64,000 bases of DNA from JANSWP01 sp041941305 (GTDB lineage Bacteria > Bacteroidota > Bacteroidia > Chitinophagales > Saprospiraceae): NCBI GenBank assembly GCA_041941305.1, contig JBGTQJ010000024.1:72700-136699 (forward strand), given 5' to 3'. A model generated the notes under the pieces. It saw only the letters and a program-made list of their open reading frames with translations, did no database searches and had not been told where the DNA came from. Shown piece by piece: positions 39,301-47,008 of this stretch (positions are counted from its first letter, which is position 1; each line of letters opens with the position of its first letter). The position numbers and the translations under genes were made by a program.

Positions 39301-41126
39301 GGACAGGTTGTACCTCTACAGACCAGGTTGAAGTCACTCAGAGTAATGATGTACCTACTGCTTCTGCAGTCTCTAATCAACCAATTACTTGTAGTTTGAC
39401 TCAGGTTCAATTGGATGGGACTCAATCAAGCCAAGGTCCTGATTTTGCATATGTTTGGAATACAGTAGACGGTGTTATTATCAGTGGAGGCGATACGCCA
39501 ACCCCAACTGTTGGTTCTATTGGTACCTATCAATTGATTGTATTGGATTTAACCAATGGTTGTTCCAGCACTTCTAATGTTACGGTAACCAATGATATTA
39601 CACCTCCTGATGTGGAAGCAGGAAATGGAGTACAAATAACCTGTGCCAATCCTACTTTGAGTTTGAATGGGGCGGGATCAAGTACAGGTCCTAACTTCAT
39701 TTATCAATGGACTGGTCCAGGAGCCATTATTGGGGATGATTCCTTGACACCTACTATAAATAGCTCTGGTGATTTCACCTTAGTTGTTACCAATATTCTA
39801 AATGGTTGTAGTGACAATGATGTGGTAACAGTTACTTCAGACATGACTCCACCGAATGTTGTCGTAGCCAATCCGGAGCCTATAACTTGTACAGAATTAG
39901 TAGTAACCCTTGATGGAAATGGTTCTAGTGCAGGTTTTGCATTTGATTATGAATGGACAACTGCCGACGGCAATATTTTAAATGGAAATACAACACTGAT
40001 GCCAGAGGTTGATCAAACAGGTACCTATATCCTATTGGTCACCAATACCATCAATGGATGTACAGAAACAGAACAAGTTGTAGTAGGTGAGGATATGGAT
40101 TTACCAACCGCTGATGCTGGTGATGGATTTGTGCGAAATTGTTGGGATGACGTGCAGGCATTAGATGGAACTGGTTCTTCCAATGGACCTAATTTCCTCT
40201 ATTCCTGGACTACTTCTGATGGCGATATCACCTCCGGTAGTGATACCAGAACGCCAAACATCAGTTCAGGTGGAACTTACTTCCTTGTTGTTACGGATTC
40301 TGATAACGGTTGTACATCAACAGATGAAGTAGAAATCATAGAAGATGCCCCAGAAGCAGAATTGTTCCTTAACCAGCCATTCTGTTTTGGCGACGAAGGT
40401 GCAATTTCTATTAATTCTGTAGTAGGTGGTGTTTCTCCATACCTCTACTCTATTGACGGTGGACAAACTTATGAAACTGGTTCGTTTTTCACAAATGTTG
40501 CTTCTGGAACTTATGATATCATTGTTCAGGATGCAAATGGTTGTGAATACAATGAGACAGCCACATTAGTCACTCCCGCTCAGGTTGATGTAGATGTAAC
40601 TCCTGAAGTTGAAATTTCATGGGGCGATGAGCACCAGATTATCGCATTGAGTAATGTACCTCAAAATGAAATTGCAAATATCACCTGGACACCTGCATTT
40701 GGTTTGAGTTGTACCGATTGCCTCAATCCTGTTGCAAATCCAACTGAAACAACTGTTTACACCGTTACGATTACAACCGAACATGGCTGTACTTCCAAAG
40801 CGCCTATTCTGATTAGAGTGAAAAAAGAACGCAATGTATACATTCCAAATAGCTTCAGTCCAAATGGCGATGGCACAAATGATGTCTTTATGATATATTC
40901 AGACAACAGGAGTGTCGCAAAAATTAAGTCATTCTTAGTTTTCAATCGCTGGGGGGAAACTGTTCATGAATTTTATGACTTCCAACCAGACGATCCTCAA
41001 TTTGGATGGGATGGCATTCATAGAGGTGAAATTGTCAATGCTGCCGTTTTTGCATGGTTTGCAGAAATTGAATTTATTGATGGTTCCACCGAGTTATATG
41101 AAGGAGATGTTACATTGGTTAAATAA
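33366..41126 (+). CDS. Giant secreted adhesin-like protein C: choice-of-anchor L-like head, 18 Ig/PKD repeats, CHU_C tail
   Basis: A 2586-aa exported protein, predicted type IX secretion cargo. After a hydrophobic N-terminus (MQMRALLLLLVFFFLNF) comes a Cys-containing region. A choice-of-anchor L-type domain follows (residues about 155-380; FASEEYCEWVGSQFNDIFGFF is diagnostic), then a Calx-beta-like stretch (about 395-495) and two SprB-like units (about 675-820). Next come 18 tandem repeats of about 84 aa (residues 824-2328), another SprB-like unit and the C-terminal type B sorting domain (last ~98 residues). The tail is nearly identical in plan to those of giants A and B (FLVFNRWGETVH, WFAEIEFIDG), implying the same secretion partner. 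A calcium-dependent or protein-binding rod-like adhesin is likely; SprB of gliding bacteria is the nearest concept. A PorP/SprF gene lies 4.8 kb downstream. Confidence 0.92.
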   Translation: MQMRALLLLLVFFFLNFTPDKNPPNGEAAENQSTEIFSDIETLYVGDENRGRFLVKPEGMSQQMQFCDLIPGQTYKIFAVKGEQCSPLVSMKGHELGQTFEFVATAACQEFTYHAGMCTEETYVSIGCQTCKKDNSFMEEFMLSVAQASDQSLIEDVFIGGNCFDVTNVSGIGPQEGRGQFSGGSFGLSDGVILSTGNITNATGPNNSGSAGNNMGGPGGDPDLGIYAGGHPTFDTEGIEFDFTPTIPTMDFLFVFASEEYCEWVGSQFNDIFGFFISGPGISGPFSNNGINIGVVPGGATPITINTVNPGQNSSFFIPNDGSCGGMVNPNFQFDGYTSVIVATAAVIPCETYHIKLVCSDVGDGIYDTAVFLGAGSFNAGGTASAEGFSAITGTNTIYEDCPDGGFLFERVGFNLNSLITINITVEPSSTATPGVDYQPLPSVVIIPPGATSFLLPVAVFSDAIIEGAESIILTLDNPCSCTADEVILWIEEPPPVEASLLDEELCGGGAVVLEPSITGGIQNPAIYTYVWSDGSTDPILVAAPSQTTTYSVTVTDFCGSTAEANSTITVYPIALAELDSDVQIVCDASTAETELVISSITPLSSLPVEIVISQDGSPLSPPLVINPGDFPPYTYTVYGTGQFEIFSVTNGNGLCPGIGAGFFQVQEIPMDVEYEATNVSCFGEANGTITVTPLSGVPPFTYLWDIGLPDTVNIATNLPAGVYGITVIDDTDCEFELEAEIEEAPELDAQAVQLTTPDCNNPNGGSAEVLANGGTPIYSYNWSNGDSGSIIADVPSGFYQVTVTDESNCTSEAEVYIDDNMIPPIAVADTEGLIDCLNQTTTVNSDGSSTGGNITYQWSGPGIIGGNNGSTAEVNQPGTYTLVVTDLDNGCTEEDVTIVIQNEDLPTAAIEDPEQVDCDDIEVTLDGSASSTNGNFTYDWNTSDGFIVNGNGTLFPVVNSAGTYNLLVTDEDNGCTAEATIVVPEDFTNPDAEAGPNQLLSCTANTVTLDGTGSTLGINITYNWQTNNGTIVSGGNTLAPEVSEAGLYEIVVTNTDNGCTALDTVVVDLNSDVPIADGGDDQTIDCTASELTLDASNSSSGGTIIFTWTTNGGNFVSGQSTLTPVIDQPGEYILTVTDQANGCEAISTVIVDEDTILPTAQISPPQEINCEFPSITIDGSNSSNNGNYTYTWTTSNGSIVSGGNTLTPEVDAGGTYDLTILNNDSGCEESASVLVPENMDTPDAQIATPDLITCTALEITIDGTNSTGNGPLVYTWTTQDGTIVSGDSTLTPTVNTAGTYDLLITNTASNCTSTASVVVTEDNELPTADAGQSFFIDCSNPQVILDGTVTGNGNLVIQWTTNDGSFVSGSDTANPVVDAGGTYVINVSNPDNGCTASASVVIDEDANIPEAIIANPDILNCDLEEFTLDGSASTAGVNIDIQWTTIDGNIVLGENSLTPTIDAPGTYTLSITDEQNNCQNTASVLVTQDILDPTVQAIGGEITCANPTINLDGTGSSTNGDFTYSWTSLTGIQITNPDSLVASVTEPGSFIFSIINNENGCGSSTTIDITQNIQDPEALAVDPPQITCANDFVVIDGTQSSIGGDFEYSWTSPTGSFVSGQNTLLPNVNAPGTYDLLVTDITNGCTATAQVIVTEDIEYPDADAGAPDIVNCYNPTIILDGSNSSNGPIYGYDWETIDGTIESGDDTVNPEVSAAGTYVIEVTNLLNGCATIDQVVIDQNFDTPTPEAGSTQELSCSVSELTLDASGSTGQNIAYNWTTPTGVFSSPTNVVNPTVTAPGMYFVEVIDMVSGCSQVDSVQITQDDDLPIAIVAPSDTLTCSTTAVVLDGTPSDQGPGITYEWTTPDGNIVSGTDGVTAWVDLPGTYIITVFNSNNNCSSSASVIVNENVAPPISEAGPSMELTCSTTFLSLSGNNSSAGPNFTYLWSVVSNGNIVGGENTPNPVVDASGVYELLVTNTWTGCTSTDQVEVTQSNDVPTASAVSNQPITCSLTQVQLDGTQSSQGPDFAYVWNTVDGVIISGGDTPTPTVGSIGTYQLIVLDLTNGCSSTSNVTVTNDITPPDVEAGNGVQITCANPTLSLNGAGSSTGPNFIYQWTGPGAIIGDDSLTPTINSSGDFTLVVTNILNGCSDNDVVTVTSDMTPPNVVVANPEPITCTELVVTLDGNGSSAGFAFDYEWTTADGNILNGNTTLMPEVDQTGTYILLVTNTINGCTETEQVVVGEDMDLPTADAGDGFVRNCWDDVQALDGTGSSNGPNFLYSWTTSDGDITSGSDTRTPNISSGGTYFLVVTDSDNGCTSTDEVEIIEDAPEAELFLNQPFCFGDEGAISINSVVGGVSPYLYSIDGGQTYETGSFFTNVASGTYDIIVQDANGCEYNETATLVTPAQVDVDVTPEVEISWGDEHQIIALSNVPQNEIANITWTPAFGLSCTDCLNPVANPTETTVYTVTITTEHGCTSKAPILIRVKKERNVYIPNSFSPNGDGTNDVFMIYSDNRSVAKIKSFLVFNRWGETVHEFYDFQPDDPQFGWDGIHRGEIVNAAVFAWFAEIEFIDGSTELYEGDVTLVK
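35835..40349 (+). repeat. 18 tandem ~84-residue Ig/PKD-like repeats
   Basis: Units average about 251 bases. The protein consensus is P-x-A-x-A...(I/L)-x-C-x-x-x-x-x-x-LDG-x-x-S-x-G, then (Y/F)-x-W-T-T-x-D-G-x-I-V-S-G, x-x-TL-x-P-x-V, GTY-x-L-x-V-T, NGC and a final V-x-x-D. Each unit keeps two Cys (before LDG and in NGC), fitting one disulfide per unit. No unit is broken. The DNA is divergent between units. Confidence 0.92.
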
Positions 41127-41144
41127 TTGATTTAGAATAGTTTA

Positions 41145-41297
41145 GAGTATGTTTAAAAATTTTACGAACTGAAAATCAAAAGCTTATGGTTCTGACAATT
41201 AATTGTCGAAAGAATTTATCGGGATAAATGATTAAGGCAATTTGCAGTCAGGTTCATAAGATGTTGGTTTTCAGGAAAGAAAAATTTAAACACACTC
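41145..41297. mobile_element. 153-bp MITE-like element flanked by TTA direct repeats
   Basis: The ends GAGTATGTTTAAA (41145-) and TTTAAACACACTC (-41297) form imperfect terminal inverted repeats. With one 1-base offset the similarity continues inward (CTGAAAA..CAA, CTTATG, CTGAC), so nearly the whole element is a long imperfect palindrome around GACAATTAATTGTC (41194-41207). TTA occurs on both flanks (41142-41144 and 41298-41300), as expected for a 3-bp target duplication. GAG-type ends with TNA duplications are known for part of the IS5 family. No coding capacity. It sits 18 bases behind the stop of giant gene C. Confidence 0.7.
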
Positions 41298-41304
41298 TTA
41301 TATT

Positions 41305-41340
41305 AAAAATGGCTCTGGAAATTCCAGAGCCATTTTTTTT
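41305..41340. terminator. Terminator between giant gene C and the minus-strand membrane-protein gene
   Basis: AAAAATGGCTCTGG (41305-41318) pairs with CCAGAGCCATTTTT (41324-41337) over a 5-base loop, and the T-run continues to 41340. The A-run on the other side allows use in both directions. It is separated from the giant gene C stop by the MITE-like element. Confidence 0.88.
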
Positions 41341-41410
41341 GAAATAATAAACAACTAAACTCAATTCTGATTTAAAATTCAGATATTTTCCAATTCCAAA
41401 ACGAAAATGG

Positions 41411-42643
41411 CTATGGCTGTTCCGTTTCTTCTTTTTTGGTATTTACAACAACATTGGTTGTTGAACTGCTAGCTTCTGCCCCTGATCCTCTTACTTGAAC
41501 AAATTTCTTTAAAATGTCGAACCAAAAGGGTGCTCCCAGTGAAATGGCTAAAGCAGTTACAAACCACCCAAGAATTCGATAAAGCCAATCTACAAGGGAA
41601 TCCTCCTTCAAGGTATCTTCAATTGAAGTCCAACCCAATCCCAATGGGTTTTTAACAGTACCTAAATCTTCTTCCAGGATACCCTGAATTTCATTTAAAA
41701 TTTGATTAGCTGTCCTCGTAGTATCCCTTACATTTGTGGCTGGCAATTCTGGATTGTTATTAACAAAATCCGTAGCTAGCTGAACTACAGCTTGTCTGTC
41801 TCCAGCATTTGAGGCTAAATGTCGATACATGTTGAATGTATCTGCATTTAATATACCTGCAATAATAAAACCCATAATTAGGGTAACAATCTGGACATGT
41901 CGTTTGTACCATCCACCGGCTCTATCCATTATGGCATCGTACCAGCCTTCAATATCTTTTTTGTAATCATCCAGTTTTTCTACACCTTCTGTTTTTATTT
42001 GACTCAAGATTTTTCTCAACTTACTATCTGATGGAAGTGCAGCTAAAAGCTCACCTACGTTTTGAACATTTAAAACATTGGAAAGTGTATTGACGTCTTG
42101 TACAACATCACCACCTTTAGATTTCAAGTTTTCCAAAGCAGCTTTGGCTTTACTATCAGCAGGTAGTTTTGCAATAAATTCATCCAATTTCTCAACCACA
42201 TCTTCTTTATCCTGGACTTTAGTTAACAATTCCTTTAAAGATTCCAACACATCCTGACCTTCGGATTGCAATTCTGTTAAGGTTTGGCGCAACTTGTTAT
42301 CCTCTGGTAGGGAATTCACTATTTGATTGAAGGATAAGTTTCCGTTTCTTTCTCCTTTTAAGACAGCAATCAAAATAGATGCAAATGTGGAGTTTTGAAG
42401 ATAGGAAGGTGCTCGAGAAACCCTTAAAAATGCCTTATGCTTTTTTAATTGCTCGTAAAAAGGATTATCTACAAATTTGTTGTACGTTTCAGGATTTTCA
42501 GTTGCTTCAAGTAATTTTTGAATCCCTTCATCCAAATAAAATCCTCTCCAACCTCTCCAGGAAGCAAGTAATTCATTTATTGTGGTAGCCAGTAAGCTAA
42601 GTAGTAAGAAAGTAAAAACGATTCCAATAATGATCTCCAGCAT
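41411..42643 (-). CDS. Inner-membrane protein with repeated helical LPxDSK units
   Basis: A 410-aa membrane protein of no family I can name. An N-terminal membrane helix (MLEIIIGIVFTFLLLSLLATTINE) is followed by a cytoplasmic-looking RGWRGFYLDEG segment. A charged helical region comes next in which a unit of about 45-50 residues recurs three times (LPEDNKLRQ, LPADSKAKA, LPSDSKLRK, each followed by a K/E-rich helix and a G-x-(D/E)-x-V turn). Then come WYDAIMDRAGGWYKRH, two further hydrophobic segments (IVTLIMGFIIAGIL and a C-terminal WFVTALAISLGAPFWFDIL) and a Ser/Thr-rich tail ending in KKEETEQP. The start at 42643 is preferred over the frame start at 42712 because it begins at the membrane helix. 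It is monocistronic, with the shared terminator behind it. Confidence 0.8.
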   Translation of the reverse strand: MLEIIIGIVFTFLLLSLLATTINELLASWRGWRGFYLDEGIQKLLEATENPETYNKFVDNPFYEQLKKHKAFLRVSRAPSYLQNSTFASILIAVLKGERNGNLSFNQIVNSLPEDNKLRQTLTELQSEGQDVLESLKELLTKVQDKEDVVEKLDEFIAKLPADSKAKAALENLKSKGGDVVQDVNTLSNVLNVQNVGELLAALPSDSKLRKILSQIKTEGVEKLDDYKKDIEGWYDAIMDRAGGWYKRHVQIVTLIMGFIIAGILNADTFNMYRHLASNAGDRQAVVQLATDFVNNNPELPATNVRDTTRTANQILNEIQGILEEDLGTVKNPLGLGWTSIEDTLKEDSLVDWLYRILGWFVTALAISLGAPFWFDILKKFVQVRGSGAEASSSTTNVVVNTKKEETEQP

Positions 42644-42814
42644 GGTAGTTGGTTTTGGGATTTGGGGTTTAGTCTTCAAAGAATAAATAAGGCTAGGGAA
42701 AGCCAAATTCAAGCCTCAAATACCAAGCTCCAAATCGGAATTATCTTGCCAAAATGATTGTTTGAATGATTAGGTATAAAAAGAAAATCGAGCTTATTGC
42801 TTAATTTTCAAAAA

Positions 42815-44074
42815 CTAATTCTCAATACTAAACTGTCGAATCAAAACTGCCCCACTCTCTCTCAAATTAGAACTTAAAATAAGTATTTGCTCTTCCACTC
42901 CGTCATCAACCGAAACAGCCACAGTGTTCGGCATTATTTTACCTAAATCTTCTGCATGTAGAATTAAGAAATTGTTGGTTTTGTCAAGATGTACATTTAA
43001 AAAATATTTTCTTTTGGTGACTCGAAAATCTTTCAAAAGTTGTTTGCCATTCAAGAATAGTGAAAGCACATCACCGTCTACAATTCCATTATCCCATACT
43101 CCAATTTTTATAGCTGAATTTTGTACTTCTATTGCTCTTCCCACTTTTACATTGCGCCTTTCATTTTCCATATAACCCTGAAATTCAGGCACTTTCAAAA
43201 TATTCTCAATTTCTATTTTAGGCTGTTCCAAGTATAATTTACCTGGGGCACATGCTCCTGTTTCTTGTGAAAATCCTTCAATATATCCCCACCATTCTCC
43301 TTCTAATTGGTATTTATTTTCATTTTCGGTCAATTTCAGTTTTGCAGACTTCATACACCAGGGCCATTCACCAATTGATTTCTCTTTGATGGCTGTTTCT
43401 GAAAATGTCAATTGCTTATTAGAATTTTGAAACTCCCAATTGAAACGATGTGTGGCATCACCGCCATTTCCCTCGGAAACGATGTAGGAATTACCCGTTC
43501 CACCTTCCAAAAACTCCACCTCATAATAAAACCCGTAATCTCTATCGGATTGACTTAGGTGCCCTATCCATTTACCATTCGAAATCGTCCATTGCTCAAT
43601 TAAATTATGACTTCTATGTGTCCCTCTTCCAAGTTTTAGCTTACCTGGAGTACACCCTTCTGCTTCCCAAAATCCTTCAAGAATATCCGCCTCTGAAAGA
43701 TTTAAAACAATGTTTTTTAAGCACCATTTTTCTTCCAAGGGTTCCAATTGGACAATTTCCTGTAGAAAAACAGAATTTTCTTGAACAGTTCCCACAATTT
43801 GAAATTTTGCAGCGGTTTCACCCTCCTTATTCATTGAAAAAGAAATCCCTGTCAAATTTTCCTTTCCTTGGGTAAGGTTTATCTGGTAATAAAAGGTGTC
43901 TGGAACACCCTTTTGAAAAAGGATTCCTGACCATTTGCCAGAAAGGGACTGTGAAAAAGTTGCGGTAGATAAAATTAAAAAAAATGAAATATTGATGGTC
44001 TTTAGTTTATCAATGCCGATTAATCTGTAGCCTAATTTAATATAAAAAGAAATTTTTGAGAATGACAAATACAT
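42815..44074 (-). CDS. Secreted protein with two WxG/PGK domains plus C-terminal beta domain
   Basis: A protein of about 419 aa related to the small secreted protein at 1788-2246. A hydrophobic export signal (NISFFLILSTATFSQ) is followed by domain 1 (LSGKWSG ... KWCLKN ... LEGFWEAEGCTPGKLKL) and domain 2 (SNGKWIGHL ... WPWCMKS ... LEGEWWGY ... CAPGKLYL). The C-terminal ~130 residues are a separate beta-rich domain (VGVWDNGIVDGDVLSLFLNG-like in plan) seen in other Bacteroidota surface proteins. Start choice is unsure: the frame is open to 44236, and ATG at 44074 leaves about 25 residues before the signal core, so a non-ATG start closer to the signal is possible. Role unknown. Confidence 0.72.
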   Translation of the reverse strand: MYLSFSKISFYIKLGYRLIGIDKLKTINISFFLILSTATFSQSLSGKWSGILFQKGVPDTFYYQINLTQGKENLTGISFSMNKEGETAAKFQIVGTVQENSVFLQEIVQLEPLEEKWCLKNIVLNLSEADILEGFWEAEGCTPGKLKLGRGTHRSHNLIEQWTISNGKWIGHLSQSDRDYGFYYEVEFLEGGTGNSYIVSEGNGGDATHRFNWEFQNSNKQLTFSETAIKEKSIGEWPWCMKSAKLKLTENENKYQLEGEWWGYIEGFSQETGACAPGKLYLEQPKIEIENILKVPEFQGYMENERRNVKVGRAIEVQNSAIKIGVWDNGIVDGDVLSLFLNGKQLLKDFRVTKRKYFLNVHLDKTNNFLILHAEDLGKIMPNTVAVSVDDGVEEQILILSSNLRESGAVLIRQFSIEN

Positions 44075-44284
44075 AAGGACAGTCCCAATTCCAGGATATC
44101 GAATTAAAGTTAGGTATGGATTCATTATTGCTTTTTCAGAGAAATGTCTATTCAAAATCATTTGGTTTACAAAAACATGCTTTTTTTTGGACAAATATTC
44201 GGAATTGGAAATTTTAATAAAACCCCTAATTGCCAATCTTTTTCAAAGCCTTAATATCCCTAATCCTATTCAAATTTCAAAATT

Positions 44285-45691
44285 ATGAAAGTGCGCTTTT
44301 ACTCATTGATTCAAAGTATATCTTTTCTTATTCTTTTTTCTTCATTTGTCTCAACAACGAGTACACAGGCTCAAGAAAACGAGCAGGAGCAAATTATTGC
44401 CTTTAAAAAGGTGAATGTTTTGACAATGGAAAGCAATGAAATATTTAAGAACCAGACAGTAATCATTAAAGGAAATAAAATAAAGAAAATAGGAGCTAGC
44501 AAAAGTATCAACATACCCAAAAACGCTAAAGTTATTAAATCAAAAAAAAAATATTTAATGCCAGGTATTGCTGAAATGCATGCCCATATTCCCGTTGCAC
44601 AAAATGGAGATGATTCAGATGTAAAGGATATTTTATTTCTTTATTTATCCAATGGAATTACTACAATTAGAGGGATGCTAGGCAATCCATATCATTTGGA
44701 ACTTAGAGCATCCGTTGAACGTGGAGAAATTTTGAGCCCCAGGATATATACTTCTGCTCCTTCATTAAATGGAAATTCTGTTAAAACGAAATCGGAAGCC
44801 CGGGAAAAAGTACTTAAATATGCCAGCGATGGCTATGATTTCCTGAAAATGCATCCTGGATTAACGCTTGAGAATTTTAACGAAATTGCAAAGACTTCAG
44901 AAGAGGTAAAAATCAAAATGGCAGGTCATATATCTACCGCAGTAGGTGTTCGACGGTCAATGGAAGCTGGATATGCCTCAATAGACCACCTGGATGGTTT
45001 CGTGGAAGGTTTGGTTCCTGAATCCACAGGGGTAAACCCTGATAGCAATGGCTTTTTTGGGGTCAATTTTACTAAACACGTAGACCTTAGTTTATTACCA
45101 GATTTAATCAAAAAAACAAAAGAAGCAAAAGTCTGGGTAGTGCCAACTCATAGTTTAATGGTTCACATTTTAGGATCTGAAGACCCCAACATTCTGGCTA
45201 ATAGACCAGAAATGAAATACATGTCTCCAAAAACGAGATTTCAATGGAAATCAGTTAAATCGCAAGTCATCAATGAGCCTGGATACAATACATCTGAAAT
45301 CCATCAATTTTTGGAGATTCGAGACAAATTGCTACTTGCGATGCAAATGGAGGGGATAGGAATCCTGCTCGGGTCTGATGCTCCTCAAATTTTCAATGTA
45401 CCAGGTTTTTCCATCCAACATGAAATGCAAGCGATGGTAAATGCAGGACTGACGCCTTTTCAAGTCCTGGAATCCGGAACTGTTAATCCAGCTCGTTTTT
45501 TCGATGAAGCAGGTAATTATGGTGTGGTAAAAGCTGGTGCATCCGCTGATTTGATCCTATTATCTAAAAATCCGTTAGAAGATATAACGCATATGAAAGG
45601 CATTGAAGGCGTAATGGTCAGGGGAAAATGGTTGTCAAAAGCAAATATTGAGGAAAAATTGAAAAGAATAGCTGAAAAGCATAAAAATTGA
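44285..45691 (+). CDS. Exported amidohydrolase (imidazolonepropionase-like subfamily)
   Basis: A 468-aa metal-dependent hydrolase of the amidohydrolase superfamily with a signal peptide ending near TSTQAQ, so it acts in the periplasm. Metal-site motifs are in order: MHAHIP (His99 and His101), the bridging-Lys region DGYDFLKMHP, AGHIS, IDHLDGF and the catalytic Asp in LLGSDAPQ. A small beta-sandwich formed by both termini (VNVLTMESNEI at the start, GASADLILLSKNPLEDI near the end) is typical. Relatives include Xaa-Pro-type dipeptidases and organophosphate-acid anhydrolase-like enzymes, so the substrate is left open. It stands alone between a divergent gene and porP-like. Confidence 0.92.
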   Translation: MKVRFYSLIQSISFLILFSSFVSTTSTQAQENEQEQIIAFKKVNVLTMESNEIFKNQTVIIKGNKIKKIGASKSINIPKNAKVIKSKKKYLMPGIAEMHAHIPVAQNGDDSDVKDILFLYLSNGITTIRGMLGNPYHLELRASVERGEILSPRIYTSAPSLNGNSVKTKSEAREKVLKYASDGYDFLKMHPGLTLENFNEIAKTSEEVKIKMAGHISTAVGVRRSMEAGYASIDHLDGFVEGLVPESTGVNPDSNGFFGVNFTKHVDLSLLPDLIKKTKEAKVWVVPTHSLMVHILGSEDPNILANRPEMKYMSPKTRFQWKSVKSQVINEPGYNTSEIHQFLEIRDKLLLAMQMEGIGILLGSDAPQIFNVPGFSIQHEMQAMVNAGLTPFQVLESGTVNPARFFDEAGNYGVVKAGASADLILLSKNPLEDITHMKGIEGVMVRGKWLSKANIEEKLKRIAEKHKN

Positions 45692-45952
45692 ATTGTAATG
45701 ATTAAATTTGAAACTTGAAATAATGAATTATTTGTACGCCTTTCCACATTCTAAAGCAGCAATTTAGACATTAAAATAGTCTGAATATTATTTGCTCGCC
45801 ATTTGTTAAAGCCTGTTCAAGAACAAATATTTCTATTTTAACATCAATTATTATTATGTTTTTAAGACATTGATTAATATTGTGTTTTGAAAGTCTGAAA
45901 AGTTGGGAAAACATTATCTTATTAATGTTTTATCCAATTAAAAAGAAGCTTT
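45692..45952. other. Intergenic region before the PorP/SprF gene
   Basis: 261 bases, AT-rich. No clear terminator for the amidohydrolase gene and no clean TAnnTTTG box were found. No coding potential. Confidence 0.4.
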
Positions 45953-47008
45953 ATGAAAAGAATTAGACTCTTTATTCTCGCGTGTATTGTGACCTTAGGT
46001 ACGCTTGGGTTAAATGCTCAGGATATTCACTTTTCACAGTTCTACATGTCGCCTCTGAATCTCAATCCAGCCTTGACAGGGGTAATGAATTGTAACATTC
46101 GGGTGGCTGCCAACTATCGTAACCAATGGGCAAGTGTATTGAAAAGTAATGCTTATAACACTTACTCTGTATCCTACGACCAACGAATCCCTGTTGGACG
46201 ATATGATTTCTTTGGAGTAGGAGGAACTTTCTGGGGAGACAAAGCTGGTGAAGCTGAATTTGCTACAGTTACTGGAAAATTATCCGCATCTTATAGTAAA
46301 AGAATGGGCGGTGGAAGAAATGAAGCGCATTATTTGGTGATTGGAGCTGAAGGAGGAGTTGCACAAAGAAGTTTGGATTTCTTGAAATTGCGTTGGGGTT
46401 CACAACACGATGGATTGGGAGGATTTGATGAAATGGCGGGATCTGGTGAACTAGATTTGAACAATGATAATTTCATTTTTGCAGACTTGGCAGCTGGATT
46501 GTTGTGGTTTTCTGTTTTTGATGCAAATAACAGTTTTTACATAGGTGGCTCATTCCACCATTTGAACCGTGCCAATCAATCCTTTTATGACAATGCTGAA
46601 GACTTTCTATATAGCCGATTCACAGTTCACGCTGGTGGAGAGTTTGAAATTTCAAGAAGAGTTGGATTGGTTCCTGGTATTATTGCAATGTTCCAAGGTC
46701 CATCCTTCCAGTTGAATTCAGGTACCAGTTTGAAATTCAACCTTGGTAGTGGCAGAGTCGGAAGCCAACAGGCATTCCATTTGGGAACATGGGTTCGCAT
46801 ATCGAATAGAATTGAATCAGGGGTATTGACGGATGCAGTAATTTTGCAAACTCGTTTTGATTACAATCAGTTCAGTTTAGGCTTTAGTTATGATGTGAAT
46901 GTTTCTGCTCTAAAGCCAGCAAGTAATAATAACGGTGCATTTGAATTTGCATTGATATATAAGTTCTGTGGAGATCTTTCCAGAGGGGTTTATTGTCCAA
47001 ATTGGTAA
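45953..47008 (+). CDS. Type IX secretion PorP/SprF family outer-membrane protein
   Basis: A 351-aa outer-membrane beta barrel of the PorP/SprF family. Members help secrete or anchor large CHU_C-type cargo (SprF is the partner of SprB in gliding Flavobacterium). The signal peptide ends at LGLNAQ. The mature N-terminus DIHFSQFYMSPLNLNPALTG is the family signature, followed by YRNQW and repeated amphipathic strands such as FFGVGGTFWGDKAG and YIGGSFHHLNRANQSF. The C-terminal strand region is AFEFALIYKFCGDLSRG. It is single-gene with a strong terminator. It is the only PorP/SprF in the window and lies downstream of giant gene C, so it may serve giants A-C. Confidence 0.94.
   Translation: MKRIRLFILACIVTLGTLGLNAQDIHFSQFYMSPLNLNPALTGVMNCNIRVAANYRNQWASVLKSNAYNTYSVSYDQRIPVGRYDFFGVGGTFWGDKAGEAEFATVTGKLSASYSKRMGGGRNEAHYLVIGAEGGVAQRSLDFLKLRWGSQHDGLGGFDEMAGSGELDLNNDNFIFADLAAGLLWFSVFDANNSFYIGGSFHHLNRANQSFYDNAEDFLYSRFTVHAGGEFEISRRVGLVPGIIAMFQGPSFQLNSGTSLKFNLGSGRVGSQQAFHLGTWVRISNRIESGVLTDAVILQTRFDYNQFSLGFSYDVNVSALKPASNNNGAFEFALIYKFCGDLSRGVYCPNW

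Noticed and set aside
44075..44236. Longer start or frameshift for the two-domain secreted protein
   Set aside because: The extra residues place the export signal deep inside the protein. No better frame was found upstream, so only start uncertainty is recorded.
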